From NCBI GenBank assembly GCA_947646735.1, contig CANTFK010000200.1, positions 1-62,638 on the forward strand: a DNA stretch of 62,638 nt. Reading direction: 5' to 3'. Shown here piece by piece: positions 19,650-29,831 of the stretch (positions within the stretch are counted from its first letter, which is position 1; each line of letters starts with the position of its first letter). A model generated the notes under the pieces. The model was given only the letters and a program-made list of their open reading frames with translations. It had not been told where the DNA came from and ran no database searches. The position numbers and the translations under genes are program-made. This DNA comes from Peronospora farinosa. Lineage: Eukaryota; Oomycota; Peronosporomycetes; Peronosporales; Peronosporaceae.

Positions 19650-21190
19650 TATCTATAGCTGTTTTTTGCAACCTCTAGATAGTTCATTTCTGGCAAAACG
19701 CGTCGAAATGCTCGTGTCTGAATGCTTGCTGAGCATGAATGCAGTCCAAGTCGGGTCCTCCGGTTCCAAGGGTATCACTTGTTTTTCTGTAATGCTATGC
19801 AGTTGCGTACCAGTCTGCACCGGAGTCAAATCGTCGTTTTTAGAACAATAATAGCCCCATGGGTGGTCGACACCGTACAAAGGCGGTGCTGCTTGTGACA
19901 AAATGCGCACAGCTTTAAAATGCGTGCTTTCCCAACCAATTTTGCTGGTCAAGCAACGAGTGGAAAGACAAGTCGACTTGGGTGTTTACACAGTCCATTT
20001 ATGGCGGCGGAGTCTTCATGGCTAGACCCTAGTGCTGACGCCAGTCACCTTCATCCCACAGTTTCTGCTAGTAAAACGTGGCAAAGCATCTGGTGCCACT
20101 ACCTGACCGCCTCTGCAATCACCATACGCAGCGAGTCCATTGTGGCTCGAAAATGATTTGTGCGAATTTCTTGAACGCAACATTGGCAGCAGTTGTCGTT
20201 ATGTCCTTGAGGTGATCTTGCAATCCATTGACTACAAGTTGCAGTAGTGACTTCACGTCCAGCAAAGTGTAGATGCAGTAGCTAATGCAAACATGTTTTG
20301 ATTCAACATTTGCACAGCCTCGAACATGCTAAGCCGCGTCCAGAGAGAAAAACATGAACCCCTTTAGCTGACAAAACGCGAGGTTGCGAGCGCGGCGCCG
20401 CCAATCCTGCTTTAAATCCTCAGGATTGGCGGTGCCGCGCTCAGGGTAAAGTAGCCGACAGCTTTTGTCTTCGGAGTATCGGCTGTATGCAATCCAATGG
20501 CTACAATGTCCGTATCTCAAGCAACGCAAATGTGGTGCCGTGGAGCTCTGCTTGTGGCAAGCTTAGCGGGCCCTTTTTGGCTGGACAATCTAACGAATGT
20601 GGCGCGTATGATCGAGGACACGACGCTCAATTGAAGCTCATTGGTAGTGTGCTGGAGACATTCGGAACTTGTTATTTGCACAGCTTCGGCTTACAATCAA
20701 GACTCGACGGAGCGGTTCTGTTCAAGATGTCAGCAATCCGTAGTGTTTAAGCGAGCTCTGGCGTTGTGTGGAAAGACTCGACAGTGCTCTCCCGATGGCT
20801 CCGTGAGCGCCAGCGCGCTCTATGTCGACGAGTTGCCGACGATGCAACGCACGGCTCCAATCGTCGAGAACGCTCCACGTCAGTAAAGTGGACACTCCTC
20901 GTCTAAATGCCGATCTCTACACGCTGTTAAGGTCATTGTGAAAGCCGCGTGAGTAACTCGAGAGTTTATGTCGCCCCGCCCATGAAGAACACTTCTGATT
21001 GCAGAGGACCTTCGCGTGCCCACTTTGTTGACGCCTCACGTCTTTGGCCCGCGCTTGTCTGTATGAGCTCCGAGCACTGCTCGTCTGAGAGCAGCAACTT
21101 GAAGAGATCCGGAGTCGCACACTCATCGGATGCAAAAGCATCGTCTGCAGCGATGGCGATGGTGGAGTCAACTAAGAGCTCCTGCACATA
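19650..21190 (-). pseudogene. decayed minus-strand gene(s), family not recognised
   Basis: Several minus-strand stretches look like former coding sequence but do not connect: 20966-21187 (VDSTIAIAADDAFASDECAT, LFKLLLSDEQCSELIQTSAG), about 20160-20260 (LKDITTTAANVAFKKFAQII), and 19653-19952 (VRILSQAAPPLYGVDHPWGY, PLEPEDPTWTAFMLSKHSDT). Stops and shifts occur about every 100-250 bp. It lies next to three START-like/coiled-coil genes and could be a dead relative, but no diagnostic motif survives. A GC-rich hairpin sits inside it (20388-20442). Confidence 0.35.
20388..20442. repeat. 22-bp inverted repeat, one mismatch, 11-nt loop
   Basis: GAGCGCGGCGCCGCCAATCC at 20388 on pairs with GGATTGGCGGTGCCGCGCTC ending at 20442; the single mismatch is a C/T change. 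Lies in the decayed region and is more GC-rich than its surroundings. Confidence 0.88.
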
Positions 21191-21296
21191 TTTTTCGTGG
21201 TTCCTACGTTGAGCAGATAAGCTTTTGCTGTGTAAAGCTCGAGCGTCGACCCCTTTCCAGCTAACGCCCGTCTAAACCCATAGAGAAAAGAGATTA

Positions 21297-22631
21297 ATGA
21301 GCTTTGTAGAAATGCTTTCCGTCACAAGTCCCCGTTCTTCCCAGACACCGTCACTATGGGCAGCACCGCCCGCCGCTTCCTGGACGACCGAGGAGATCAG
21401 CATGATCCAAGAAATGTTCCTCTCGGACGACAATGCCATTCAGGTCCAAGATATCTCCATCTACGACAGCAAGCAGCCGGTCGCCGAGGACCTGCTCGCC
21501 ATATCGGTGGAGCAGGGCGCCGACGCCACGAGCATGCTGTTGTCCCCCATCGGTGCCGATGACGCCTTTCTGCAGCAATTCATGGTGGACGAGAAGGTCG
21601 CCATGACTGCGTTTTTCCTTGAGGCCATCGACCCGTTCAAGAATGTCCCCATGGTGCCCAACCCCATAGAGCAAGAACCTGTTTCACTAGTACCGGTAGT
21701 GTCAGCTGTAATCAGCCCAAGCGACGGTCGACCGGTCGACCACGTGCTGGCCAAGCTACGTACAAAGATGAACGCGCTCAATCGCATCTATTACTCCCGC
21801 TGCATGAACATGTCAGATGCAGATGACTCGAGCGTAAACAAGGCCAAGCTTGTGCTCGCGATTGAGAGGCTGCAGCGCGTCGTCCAGGGCCTCTCCATAG
21901 AGAATGCCCGACTCAAGACGGACACAACAAGTTGTGCGCAGCGCTGTGAGCTGCTTCTGAAGGAAAGCAGCGACGGTCGTGCAGAGCTGGAGCAACTGAG
22001 TCAGTCTATCGACGGGTCCACATGCACTACAGCTGTGACAGCGGGTATGAACCTGGCGTTGAACTACTCCATGGACGGTGAAGTACTCCGAGATCATCAG
22101 AGCGAGAACGGTTGGAAGTACAAGAGCGTAGTGTCCCCGGATGGCATGTTCATCTATAGTCTATCAAAGGAGTACTCGAAGGAGGTGAACATGCATGAGG
22201 TGATGCAAAAGTCGTGGACCAGCGTGAGCAGCTCCGAGAACTTCTCAAGCATCTACTATGGCTCCATCAAGGCAAAGCTCGTAAAGAAAGTGGGTAAGGA
22301 GGCTATCATCATGTATGATATTGCTAACTACGACGCAACGCGTGTGGACCGCGTAGTTGCTGTATTGTTCCGAGTGGAGATACCGAACGGGTTCCTTTTG
22401 GGCATGCGCTCCCTTGATGTGTCTCTGACTACCACGTCCAAGAACATACACCAGATGAACTGCACGGCGTGGCAGCGGTACGAGTGCAAAGAAGACGGCG
22501 GATTTGTGGTCACTTCTTGTGGCCAATTGTCGTATCCTTCGCGAGCGGATATTGACTTTATGGCGATAGAGATCATGTGTTTGCACTTGCGGTGGGAGAG
22601 TCGTGTAATGGGTCTGCAGTTGATAGTTTAA
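21297..22631 (+). CDS. coiled-coil/START-like protein, oomycete family (444 aa)
   Basis: Single-exon gene. N-terminal 150 residues are acidic and low in structure; about residues 155-235 form a coiled coil (HVLAKLRTKMNALNRIYYSR, KAKLVLAIERLQRVVQGLSI, ENARLKTDTTSCAQRCELLL); residues 260-440 resemble a START-type lipid-binding fold (SVVSPDGMFIYSLSKEYSKE, KKVGKEAIIMYDIANYDATR, FRVEIPNGFLLGMRSLDVSL, MAIEIMCLHLRWESRVMGLQ). Oomycetes carry many such genes, and automated annotation often labels relatives 'M96 mating-specific family'; that label is from memory and not checked. Role unknown, possibly transcription or lipid sensing. Two similar proteins follow at 22964 and 26329. Confidence 0.75.
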   Translation: MSFVEMLSVTSPRSSQTPSLWAAPPAASWTTEEISMIQEMFLSDDNAIQVQDISIYDSKQPVAEDLLAISVEQGADATSMLLSPIGADDAFLQQFMVDEKVAMTAFFLEAIDPFKNVPMVPNPIEQEPVSLVPVVSAVISPSDGRPVDHVLAKLRTKMNALNRIYYSRCMNMSDADDSSVNKAKLVLAIERLQRVVQGLSIENARLKTDTTSCAQRCELLLKESSDGRAELEQLSQSIDGSTCTTAVTAGMNLALNYSMDGEVLRDHQSENGWKYKSVVSPDGMFIYSLSKEYSKEVNMHEVMQKSWTSVSSSENFSSIYYGSIKAKLVKKVGKEAIIMYDIANYDATRVDRVVAVLFRVEIPNGFLLGMRSLDVSLTTTSKNIHQMNCTAWQRYECKEDGGFVVTSCGQLSYPSRADIDFMAIEIMCLHLRWESRVMGLQLIV

Positions 22632-22963
22632 TGTAACGGTGGTAGTCAAAAACGACGATGGACAATGAGTGTGTGCAATATGAAGATAGACGTTCAATGT
22701 GCCTTAGGTATGCGTTACGATGGGTACGCGCTAATTTATTCCATAAATACATACAAATAGTAGCACTTTTTTCATTTAATACTTGTAATATGAGTATTAC
22801 CCTTTCATACTTACAAAGTAGTACATTTAATACAATAAGGCTTGGCGTAATCATGAGAACTGCTACATGTGACAAGTCTAATTGGTGGGCAACCCTTTTC
22901 ATCCATTCGTACGAGATTTTCAAAAGAGAATGCATTCAAATATCAAATTACGACATTTGCCAC

Positions 22964-24178
22964 ATGGAATTCCCCAATTTGTCAGATACTTTAACCGATA
23001 GTGATCTAATGGAGATGATAGAGACTACTGACCAACGAACGAAAAGCCGTCTTCGAGCCAAGCGTTTATACTATAAAAAGCGGGTAAATAGGAACCAATT
23101 GTGAAAGAATTGTGTTATCGGCTTGTTCTCATGTGTTTTTTGTCGTCTATAGAACGTGATTAACGATCTTCAATGCAACGTAAACGTCTTGGAGGAAGAA
23201 TATAAACGTTTGCTAGCTATTTGCCACGAACGAGACGCGAAGCCGACGTCAGAGGCTAGTACTCCTGACTCCAGCCATGCCATCCATCACGCGTACGTGC
23301 AGTTGACACAAACGAAAAGCGCGTTGGTCAAAGAGAACGAGGATTTGAAACATCTTCATTCTATTAATGTGGAGATGGAGAGACAGGTCAAGCAACTGAT
23401 TACAGCTCAGAAGAAGGCTTTGATGATGGCTGAACAAGAGCAAGAACATAAACGGAGAAATCCTGTGCTTAAAGTGAATCCGCTTACACAAGACCAGTGT
23501 GCAGAGATTGCGCGGACATCATACCGAGAGATTAAGGCGTTTCGAGAGAGTGACACGTGTTTTTCGACAGGAACGAGTGTGTTGGGCTGGCGAGATCGAC
23601 ACGTTTTGCGTCAGAACAAACTCATGTTTTCACTGGAAAAGACTTTTCACGGCCGGGCAATGGACATGATGGCTCGAGATATCTGGGACATCCTGTCGTT
23701 ACCAGAACCAATTGTGATCATGCGTCCGCGTGACGCAAAAGTGCACTTTCATGTCGTGCAGCGACTAAATGAGGACGCGGTTGTTTACTACTATACGCTA
23801 GAGCGTGAAGACACTGACGTTCGGATCCGTGCGTTCATCTTGGCCATGCGAGTTGACCTCGGACCAGACGGGTGCATGGTGATTCTACGCAGCTTGGATC
23901 CGAAGACCTACCTCCAGCACGACGGCGACTGCACAGCACCAGTGCGCCGTGGACGCCGGAAGATAGAGCCTCAAAAAGAGAATTTCTGGCTTGATGTCTT
24001 CGTGTGGAGCTTCTATGAGTATGCGGGTGAAGGACTTGACGACTGTAAGCAAACCTTTGGTGGCGAAATCGAAGGCACAGCGCTCGCGAGCACAGGCTGG
24101 TGGTCTATTGAGATACTTGAGATGGCTTTGCGCATGGAAAGTCGAGGGAGTGGATTTCGGGGACTACTCCGGTGGTGA
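22964..24178 (+). CDS. bZIP-like basic/coiled-coil protein with START-like C-terminus (381 aa)
   Basis: Two exons: 22964-23083 and 23153-24178; the 69-bp intron (GTAAAT...TCTATAG) is in phase 0. Exon 1 gives MEFPNLSDTLTDSDLMEMIE and the basic region QRTKSRLRAKRLYYKKR; exon 2 continues NVINDLQCNVNVLEEEYKRL, so splicing joins a basic region to a leucine-rich coil, the bZIP arrangement. The C-terminal 220 residues (FHGRAMDMMARDIWDILSLP, FHVVQRLNEDAVVYYYTLER, FILAMRVDLGPDGCMVILRS) match the START-like part of the upstream neighbour. An alternative donor at 23101 gives an immediate stop, so the one at 23084 is preferred. Confidence 0.75.
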
Positions 24179-24559
24179 GGTTCGAACTACGCACTTTGAC
24201 CGAGCAGGTAAATGCACATCCTAACTGTAAACCGTATCAGTTTACATGATATACTATTTCTGTGACAGCTCACATGCGTCAGGTGTATAGCTACTACATG
24301 AAACCAGCATAAGACAACTCCGAGTCGTAGCGAGAGTGCCGGTGAACCCGACACAAAAATACGAAAAATCGTCTGCCCCTCTCTCTAAAGTCAAAGTTGT
24401 TTGATGTCAAACTTGACGTGATGTTATTTGATAATAGTTGTGTCTTTACCCGTTGCCGGCACTTCTTGCACTTTCACTTTTTTTGAACACTTACCTAACT
24501 ACAATTACGCGGTTGGACCCGCTACTTCCTATCTGTTAAATATGTTCAAACGCACTACT
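24179..24559. other. intergenic with a dispersed repeat
   Basis: Convergent-gene spacer. Bases about 24318-24385 belong to a short dispersed repeat that recurs at about 44409-44475 in the other orientation. No gene seen. Confidence 0.6.
24318..24385 (-). repeat. dispersed short repeat, copy 1
   Basis: On the minus strand it reads GACGATTTTTCGTATTTTTG, TGTCGGGTTCACCGGCACTC, TCGCTACGACTCGG. The copy at 44409-44475 keeps TTTTTCGTA, GTGTC, TCACCGGCACT and CGCTACG in the same order. Confidence 0.7.
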
Positions 24560-26329
24560 TCAGAGAAACCATTGCTTCTTCTGGCTGACAGCGTCTTGCC
24601 AGCGCACCAACCCTGCAATGAACTCGGTGGAAAGTCGGTGCAGGACCCGTTCCGATTTGTGTTGTGTGGATGCCCCCACGATTACCTCGCACACGGGCTG
24701 GGCGAACTCGTCATACTTGTCCAGCAGCATGAACCACACCAGAACTGGCAAATAACTCGCCTCATCAGCAGCAAATGCTTTTTGGCCCGCTGACAACGGC
24801 ACGGATCGCATACTTACTAAGTACCCACCGTCAATCTGGCCACGAGCAAGCACCATGATGCTGTGCACCACAGGAGCGTCGCAAAACGGTGCAATACCAA
24901 CACGGACGATCACACAGTCGTCGTTGATGGTCTGCAAAATGGCCAAGTCCTTGGTCAACGGGAAGAGCTTTCGGAAGGCTTCCAGTATAGTGAGAAGGTT
25001 CCACGTATTGAAGACGAGTTCGCCCGACACGACATTAGGGAAGTCCTGAGTCAGCATCAGCTCGAGAGAGTGCTCATTGTCTGATCCCGGTGACTTTGAC
25101 ACTTCTCGCTTATCTTCACACCAGCCCAGGACCGTCGGAGCGGCAACTCCTGCAGGCTTCTGCTGGGACTTCAGGGCCATGATGTCACTGTAGCTGTCTT
25201 TGACCCAGTTGAACGCCGCATTGCTGGTCATTGGCTTGGAGAAGAGGACCTTGAGGTATGACGGAACGGCCTCCGTCTCAATGCAGTAGCCACCAGCAGG
25301 GGTGTTGATCTCGCACGACTCGAGGGCCATCCGTTTTCTGACCGAGACGAAATCAATATCCTCGTTGGCCTCCACACGCTTGCGCTTGAGGATCTTTTTG
25401 GCCCCACCTTCCGTCAGAGATGCTGTGGTATTGGTCAAAAGCTCTGTTTGCACCGCCTGAAGAACGCTGTTCTGCGAGTCCAGCTGGTCCAGTTTCTCTA
25501 TAAGATACTGTTTCTCGTTCCGGAGCTCGTCTACAGACTTGACAAGATCCAAGTACGTAGTACTGCCAGGAATTCCGTACTCTTCAACACGCTCTCGAAG
25601 TACTACAGTCTCGACCGGTCTCCGGTGTGGGAGCATCTCATCTGCGGCAGCCTTGGCATCACGCTGTATAGTCAGCTTAGCGCGTTGACGTCCGAGCGCC
25701 GTGACCGTGTCACGCATGTCACGGACACGGTCCTTGGCAGCGTTTGTTCGTCGTCGCTCATTGGCATTGTGTCGTTCACGGCGCTGCTTGGCGGAGAAGT
25801 GAGACGTGCGGCCACCACGATGAGACGGCGTAGTGTTGCTCTCTGAAGGAGCAGAGGTGGTGGAGCTTACCCGTGAGGCTGAGATGGTCGTGTTTGTGAA
25901 TACTGCAGCAGGAAAAGTCTCGACCTCTTTGAGTACCTCAGGATCCTGGCTCTGCTTCATCGTGTTGAAATCTTGGTCCGGTGTTATCTCGTGGCCGGTT
26001 GGAAGTGGGAAAATCTGGTGCGTCGCACCTGCTGGAGTGTCATGTCCGTCACCCATGTCAAGGACACTATCAAAGTTGCACTTGAGCCCATCCGAGTTGG
26101 CATCGGCCATTGTGAGAGGGAAATCCAGCAGATCCAGGAAAAGTGGATTGGTGCGACTTGGACGCGGCTTGACACTATCACCCGACGACTGGACTGCCGT
26201 GAATTTAGCAGATGAGCAGGGCGCATTTGAGGTCTCTTGATCTTTAGAGGGCGTGGTCATCATGTTGAGATCCACGTAGACGGGTGGAATATATCGATGC
26301 AAGTAACTCATTGGATCCGTGGCTTCCAA
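24560..26329 (-). CDS. basic-region/coiled-coil protein with START-like C-terminus (589 aa)
   Basis: Single-exon minus-strand gene, third member of the local group. Residues 1-170 are acidic and Ser/Pro/Thr-rich. A strongly basic segment, SAKQRRERHNANERRRTNAA then KDRVRDMRDTVTALGRQRAK, is followed by a coiled coil (YLDLVKSVDELRNEKQYLIE, KLDQLDSQNSVLQAVQTELL) and a Lys/Arg patch (KKILKRKRVEA). Residues 345-580 form the START-like part (TSNAAFNWVKDSYSDIMALK, ELVFNTWNLLTILEAFRKLF, INDDCVIVRVGIAPF, GQIDGGYLVSMRSVPLSAGQ). The basic plus coil layout suggests DNA binding, but the spacing was not matched to a defined bZIP or bHLH class. Confidence 0.75.
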   Translation of the reverse strand: MEATDPMSYLHRYIPPVYVDLNMMTTPSKDQETSNAPCSSAKFTAVQSSGDSVKPRPSRTNPLFLDLLDFPLTMADANSDGLKCNFDSVLDMGDGHDTPAGATHQIFPLPTGHEITPDQDFNTMKQSQDPEVLKEVETFPAAVFTNTTISASRVSSTTSAPSESNTTPSHRGGRTSHFSAKQRRERHNANERRRTNAAKDRVRDMRDTVTALGRQRAKLTIQRDAKAAADEMLPHRRPVETVVLRERVEEYGIPGSTTYLDLVKSVDELRNEKQYLIEKLDQLDSQNSVLQAVQTELLTNTTASLTEGGAKKILKRKRVEANEDIDFVSVRKRMALESCEINTPAGGYCIETEAVPSYLKVLFSKPMTSNAAFNWVKDSYSDIMALKSQQKPAGVAAPTVLGWCEDKREVSKSPGSDNEHSLELMLTQDFPNVVSGELVFNTWNLLTILEAFRKLFPLTKDLAILQTINDDCVIVRVGIAPFCDAPVVHSIMVLARGQIDGGYLVSMRSVPLSAGQKAFAADEASYLPVLVWFMLLDKYDEFAQPVCEVIVGASTQHKSERVLHRLSTEFIAGLVRWQDAVSQKKQWFL

Positions 26330-27640
26330 CCAACCAATTTACGAATAGTCTATGCTCTACGTATTTGCTTGTGCCCTACAAAGCAAAGTTTGAACTGAGA
26401 CGGACTTCCAAGTGAGTGTGTGAGCTGGTCCTGTGGCTCATCTGTGACCTAGAAAGAAGTCATTTTGTCGAAGAGTGCGCGATTGAAAGCCGGAGCGAGT
26501 TGATCTGATACAAAAGCGACTCGCTACTACTCAGTACATTAATTCGCCCAGTCAAGTCGGATTGTTCAATAAGTGGGATGTCTAGTACCCGCTGCGCTCG
26601 TTGTTATAGCAGCGCCAACATCGATTCCAAGCCTCGATGTCGTTGTCCAGCAACGTTCTTCTCAGCTGCTCGACCTGTCTGATCAGCCTCGACGGTCCGG
26701 CTATAAGGAGGTCCCCCAAGTCTTGAATGATGAGATTCCTTTTTCTATCCCAATCTGATGTACAAGTCCCACATTTTATGACAGTTTCTGTGCTTGATGT
26801 GATGGATTCTGGACTCAAAGGAGAGCAAAACCAGGTCATTAGCTTCACCAATACAATTCTCAAGTCTAAATAAATAAACAGCTGCCAAGGCGTGGCAGCT
26901 GTTTCTTATTTTTAGTTAATGTGTAAGCAAAATGTTTGGGATTACTGTACAGAATCGGTCCATTTTCTTGTCGTAGCTTGATCAAGTCGAGAGCCTGGAT
27001 CCGTCCTGTACAATGTAAATTATTCTTTACAGGCAGCGAGTTGTTACTACACGTATCCATTGCTGCTACATGTATTGTAAATACTGAAGTTAGTATTATA
27101 TGTATGTGTGTCTCTTAGTGATTACTAGAGGCATCCGTGCTGTGGATGCGCCAAAAAAAATAAAGACGTCGACGCTCCGTTGGAACTGGCATTGCTACAA
27201 TTGTGGATAGTGACCGATCTCGAGCTCATTCCAAGGAAGTAAATGACGGTGTCTGTTGCGTTAGACAGTTCACTCGTGCCGGCTCTCGTGGCGACGTTGA
27301 TTCCGCCCATGTCACGGCAAGGTCTTCAAACACCGACTCATGCGATCGGCTGCGCTGCTTTTACTCGCAGTGGTAAGAATTTCTATGGAAAACAGTGTCG
27401 TACAGTCGAAATGGAAAGACATTCGGTTGGAAATTTTGGGTCGTTAGTCTGGTCGCACGTTGGATTGTGGACCTGCAGGGAAATGTTTTAACCTCAAGGA
27501 AGTATGCCAAGATTCAGCCCTGCACTATAGTAGATCTTCACCTGCATCGGATAGGGGTTCGAACCTACTCCTTCATCATCCCGACGGTAGGCGCTACCAC
27601 GTATCAACAACCCAAGCTGCGAAGATAGGGCCTGGCAATT
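26330..27640. other. gene-poor stretch; no supported gene
   Basis: The minus-strand stretch 26582-26863 is open for 93 codons (DRKRNLIIQDLGDLLIAGPS, DNDIEAWNRCWRCYNNER) but has no recognised motif or clear splice structure. A perfect 12-bp hairpin (26876-26887/26893-26904) is followed by a T-rich run. Confidence 0.4.
26876..26904. repeat. perfect 12-bp hairpin followed by T-rich sequence
   Basis: AAACAGCTGCCA, loop AGGCG, TGGCAGCTGTTT, then CTTATTTTT. Resembles a transcript-end hairpin or the tip of a small inverted-repeat element. Confidence 0.8.
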
Positions 27641-28660
27641 TTGCTAAGCGCACCGAGCTTAGATGTGGGGCAAGAGCTTCAAGTACGTAAGGACCTACGC
27701 CTACGTCACAACCCGCCATTGACACCGGACAATACCTGGAAATACACCGCGACGGGCTGCGCCAGTGGCATCTCGGTGGACTCGGACCAAGGTCAGCAGT
27801 GCGTCATCGCCCTGAAGCAAGACAGCAATGTAATTCATTGGAGCATTGCTGCAAACAACATCGAGGATTAGCGGACGGCTGCCGACTGCAAGCGGCTCCG
27901 AAAGAGCCAGGAAGCAGGGCATTCACGGGTTCCCGTAGTGTGTGTCCGACACTATCGCGAACAGGCACGTACTATTGATCCTAAAGAAGCAAACATTTCG
28001 TCGGTACACAGGTTTGGACAGTGTGCTGACACGAACTCTGGAGACGCTTCAGGACTCAGCGGAGGGAAGTGTGTGGCAGACAGCAGCTTTACAGCAGACG
28101 CCAACCAATTCTCTGGGCTCATAGGAACGAGCTCACCGCGTACTAAATGTGGGTGGTATATCGAGTAGCAGTGCGGCAACTGAATCTTTTCCATCCAGAC
28201 CGAGGGCAAGTTAACACTTGCCGCAAGCTCCAATGCTGCCAAGGGGTAAACGAAACACTGGAACACATCTGCTGGACATTGCCCGTGCGCGCAAGCCTGC
28301 TGGCAGAAGCTCATCTGCCATTGGACAGGGAACGCTGGGAGCTTGGACGGATATAAGGCTTTATATCAAGCAAACAGTGCACGCAGACGCGCGCCAGATA
28401 TATCCACGGCGGTCCGGGCACTGCTAGCGCGACACCACCCAGACGAGGTGGCCGTATGCACCGCCGTATGGACACGCATCTGGCACATCCTGAGCAGCAT
28501 TTGCATCACCAGCTTGTGGATACACGCAACTGCGTGACGTTCCAGCAAGCGGACGTGACCATCGTCGGCAGCGCGCAGGTATTCTGGACAACCAGTATGA
28601 GGCAACATCGCGCAGTCGCGAAACGAGAGTACCGATGAACACACACGAGAATTCAAGGGA
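27640..28660 (+). pseudogene. relic of a non-LTR (LINE) retrotransposon, 3' end with zinc-knuckle-like tail
   Basis: Three shifting frames together read like the C-terminus of a LINE reverse transcriptase: CRKLQCCQGVNETLEHICWT (zf-RVT, CX2CX7-8HX4C type), then TAVRALLARHHPDEVAVCTA, VWTRIWHILSSICITSLWIH, and VTFQQADVTIVGSAQVFWTT, MRQHRAVAKRE. The last part (fixed run ending LWI...F, then a Trp/Arg-rich tail) is typical of LINE copies in oomycetes. Upstream 27640-28140 is decayed in the same style. Frames change at about 28340, 28455 and elsewhere; it is not coding now. Confidence 0.6.
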
Positions 28661-29356
28661 CCCGTCTGATGCTATGTCACTATGCCACAGCCAGACAAAC
28701 CCGAGAGCCGTCACCGCAGGTGACAACCCCGTACAACCACCGATCTCGAACGATGTACTGGCGTTGCTAACCAGGCTTAGGATCTACCAGACATCCTGCA
28801 AACACTATAGGTTAAGTAGACTCATCTGCCTCTATCTCTAGTCTGGTCGCACGCAATCCGGCAAGTACAAATCCTGGATGTGAGTCTTCAAGCGACGTTT
28901 ACATCGGCTCATTGAGCTCAATCCAAAGACGAGCCAACTGGATCACCGAGGACGAAGTCGTTGATGCCTCCAATGTGATGGAGGTGGTGGACCCATATCG
29001 GGTGAACCTATATGCAGCAGGAGGTGGCATGGCAGTCATGTGCATCTGTGTAAATTATTCCGATTAATGCTCGACGCTGTTGATAGCAAGCCGTAAGGCT
29101 GAGAGTGACTTTTACCTCGACAATAGAGAAGGAAACAAACAACGTCAAGCGGGCATTATGAGCAAGACAGCTCGAATGAGCGGACGGAAAAAAAATGATC
29201 GAGGCAAATGTACTTTGCTCCGCAGATGTACTTACCTTCTTTATGGAGTAAAAACGCGTATGGCCAAGCTCACATACTATTTCGGCATCCAAAGTCCAGC
29301 AGATCTTCTTCCACTGACTCAAACTGGACGTTATGAGCACGCTGTCATGTCATGAC
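28661..29356. other. no supported gene
   Basis: Short open stretches on both strands without motifs. Possibly further retroelement debris. Confidence 0.4.
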
Positions 29357-29639
29357 TTTGAAGGAACTAATACAAGGGGCAGACGCAGTCTTCTCTGCAA
29401 AGTGTTGGCATGCCACCATATTCTGCGACCTCTGGATGATGACAAGTTCGAACTGACTCGACACATTCCTGCTCTTTTCGTCCGATGCCACCACTATTGC
29501 GTGCATTCGCTTTGCCTTCCAATTGCAGTCTGCGTCAAGTCTAGCGGTAATGTTAAGCGAATACCGCTACTTGATGCCTGAGTTGATCTAGCAGAGCAAG
29601 AGCGCGCAATTTGGTTTCCACGCTCAAAACGGCGGCCAT
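29357..29639 (-). CDS. possible small spliced gene or gene fragment, unknown function
   Basis: Minus-strand exon 29639-29571 reads MAAVLSVETKLRALALLDQL then RHQ; a 55-bp GT-AG intron with a CTTAAC branch-like site leads in phase to exon 29515-29357, AKRMHAIVVASDEKSRNVSS, QFELVIIQRSQNMVACQHFA, EKTASAPCISSFK. The 3' continuation is unclear (a stop follows 12 bases later unless spliced). Amino-acid composition looks coding but no family was recognised. May be a relic. Confidence 0.25.
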
Positions 29640-29831
29640 CCAGACGAGCGAGAAGCTCTGCGCAGAATGAAATCTTCTATTCCCTGCAATGGTTATCATT
29701 CACCAGCATGACACTGTAAAAAACACAGCGACTTACACTAATTTGACCCTTTGACGATATTGTACATGTTCACGTAGCACAGTTTCACATTAAGACGTGA
29801 AAGTCACTGAAACAGCACTATTACCCCACAA

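Noticed and set aside
21354..21674. Minus-strand 106-codon frame (and plus-strand frame at 21356)
   Set aside because: Shadows of the START-like gene at 21297-22631 in GC-rich codons.
27540..27610. tRNA-like B box GGTTCGAACC
   Set aside because: No matching acceptor, D or anticodon stems at the right distances on either strand; could be chance or a SINE fragment.
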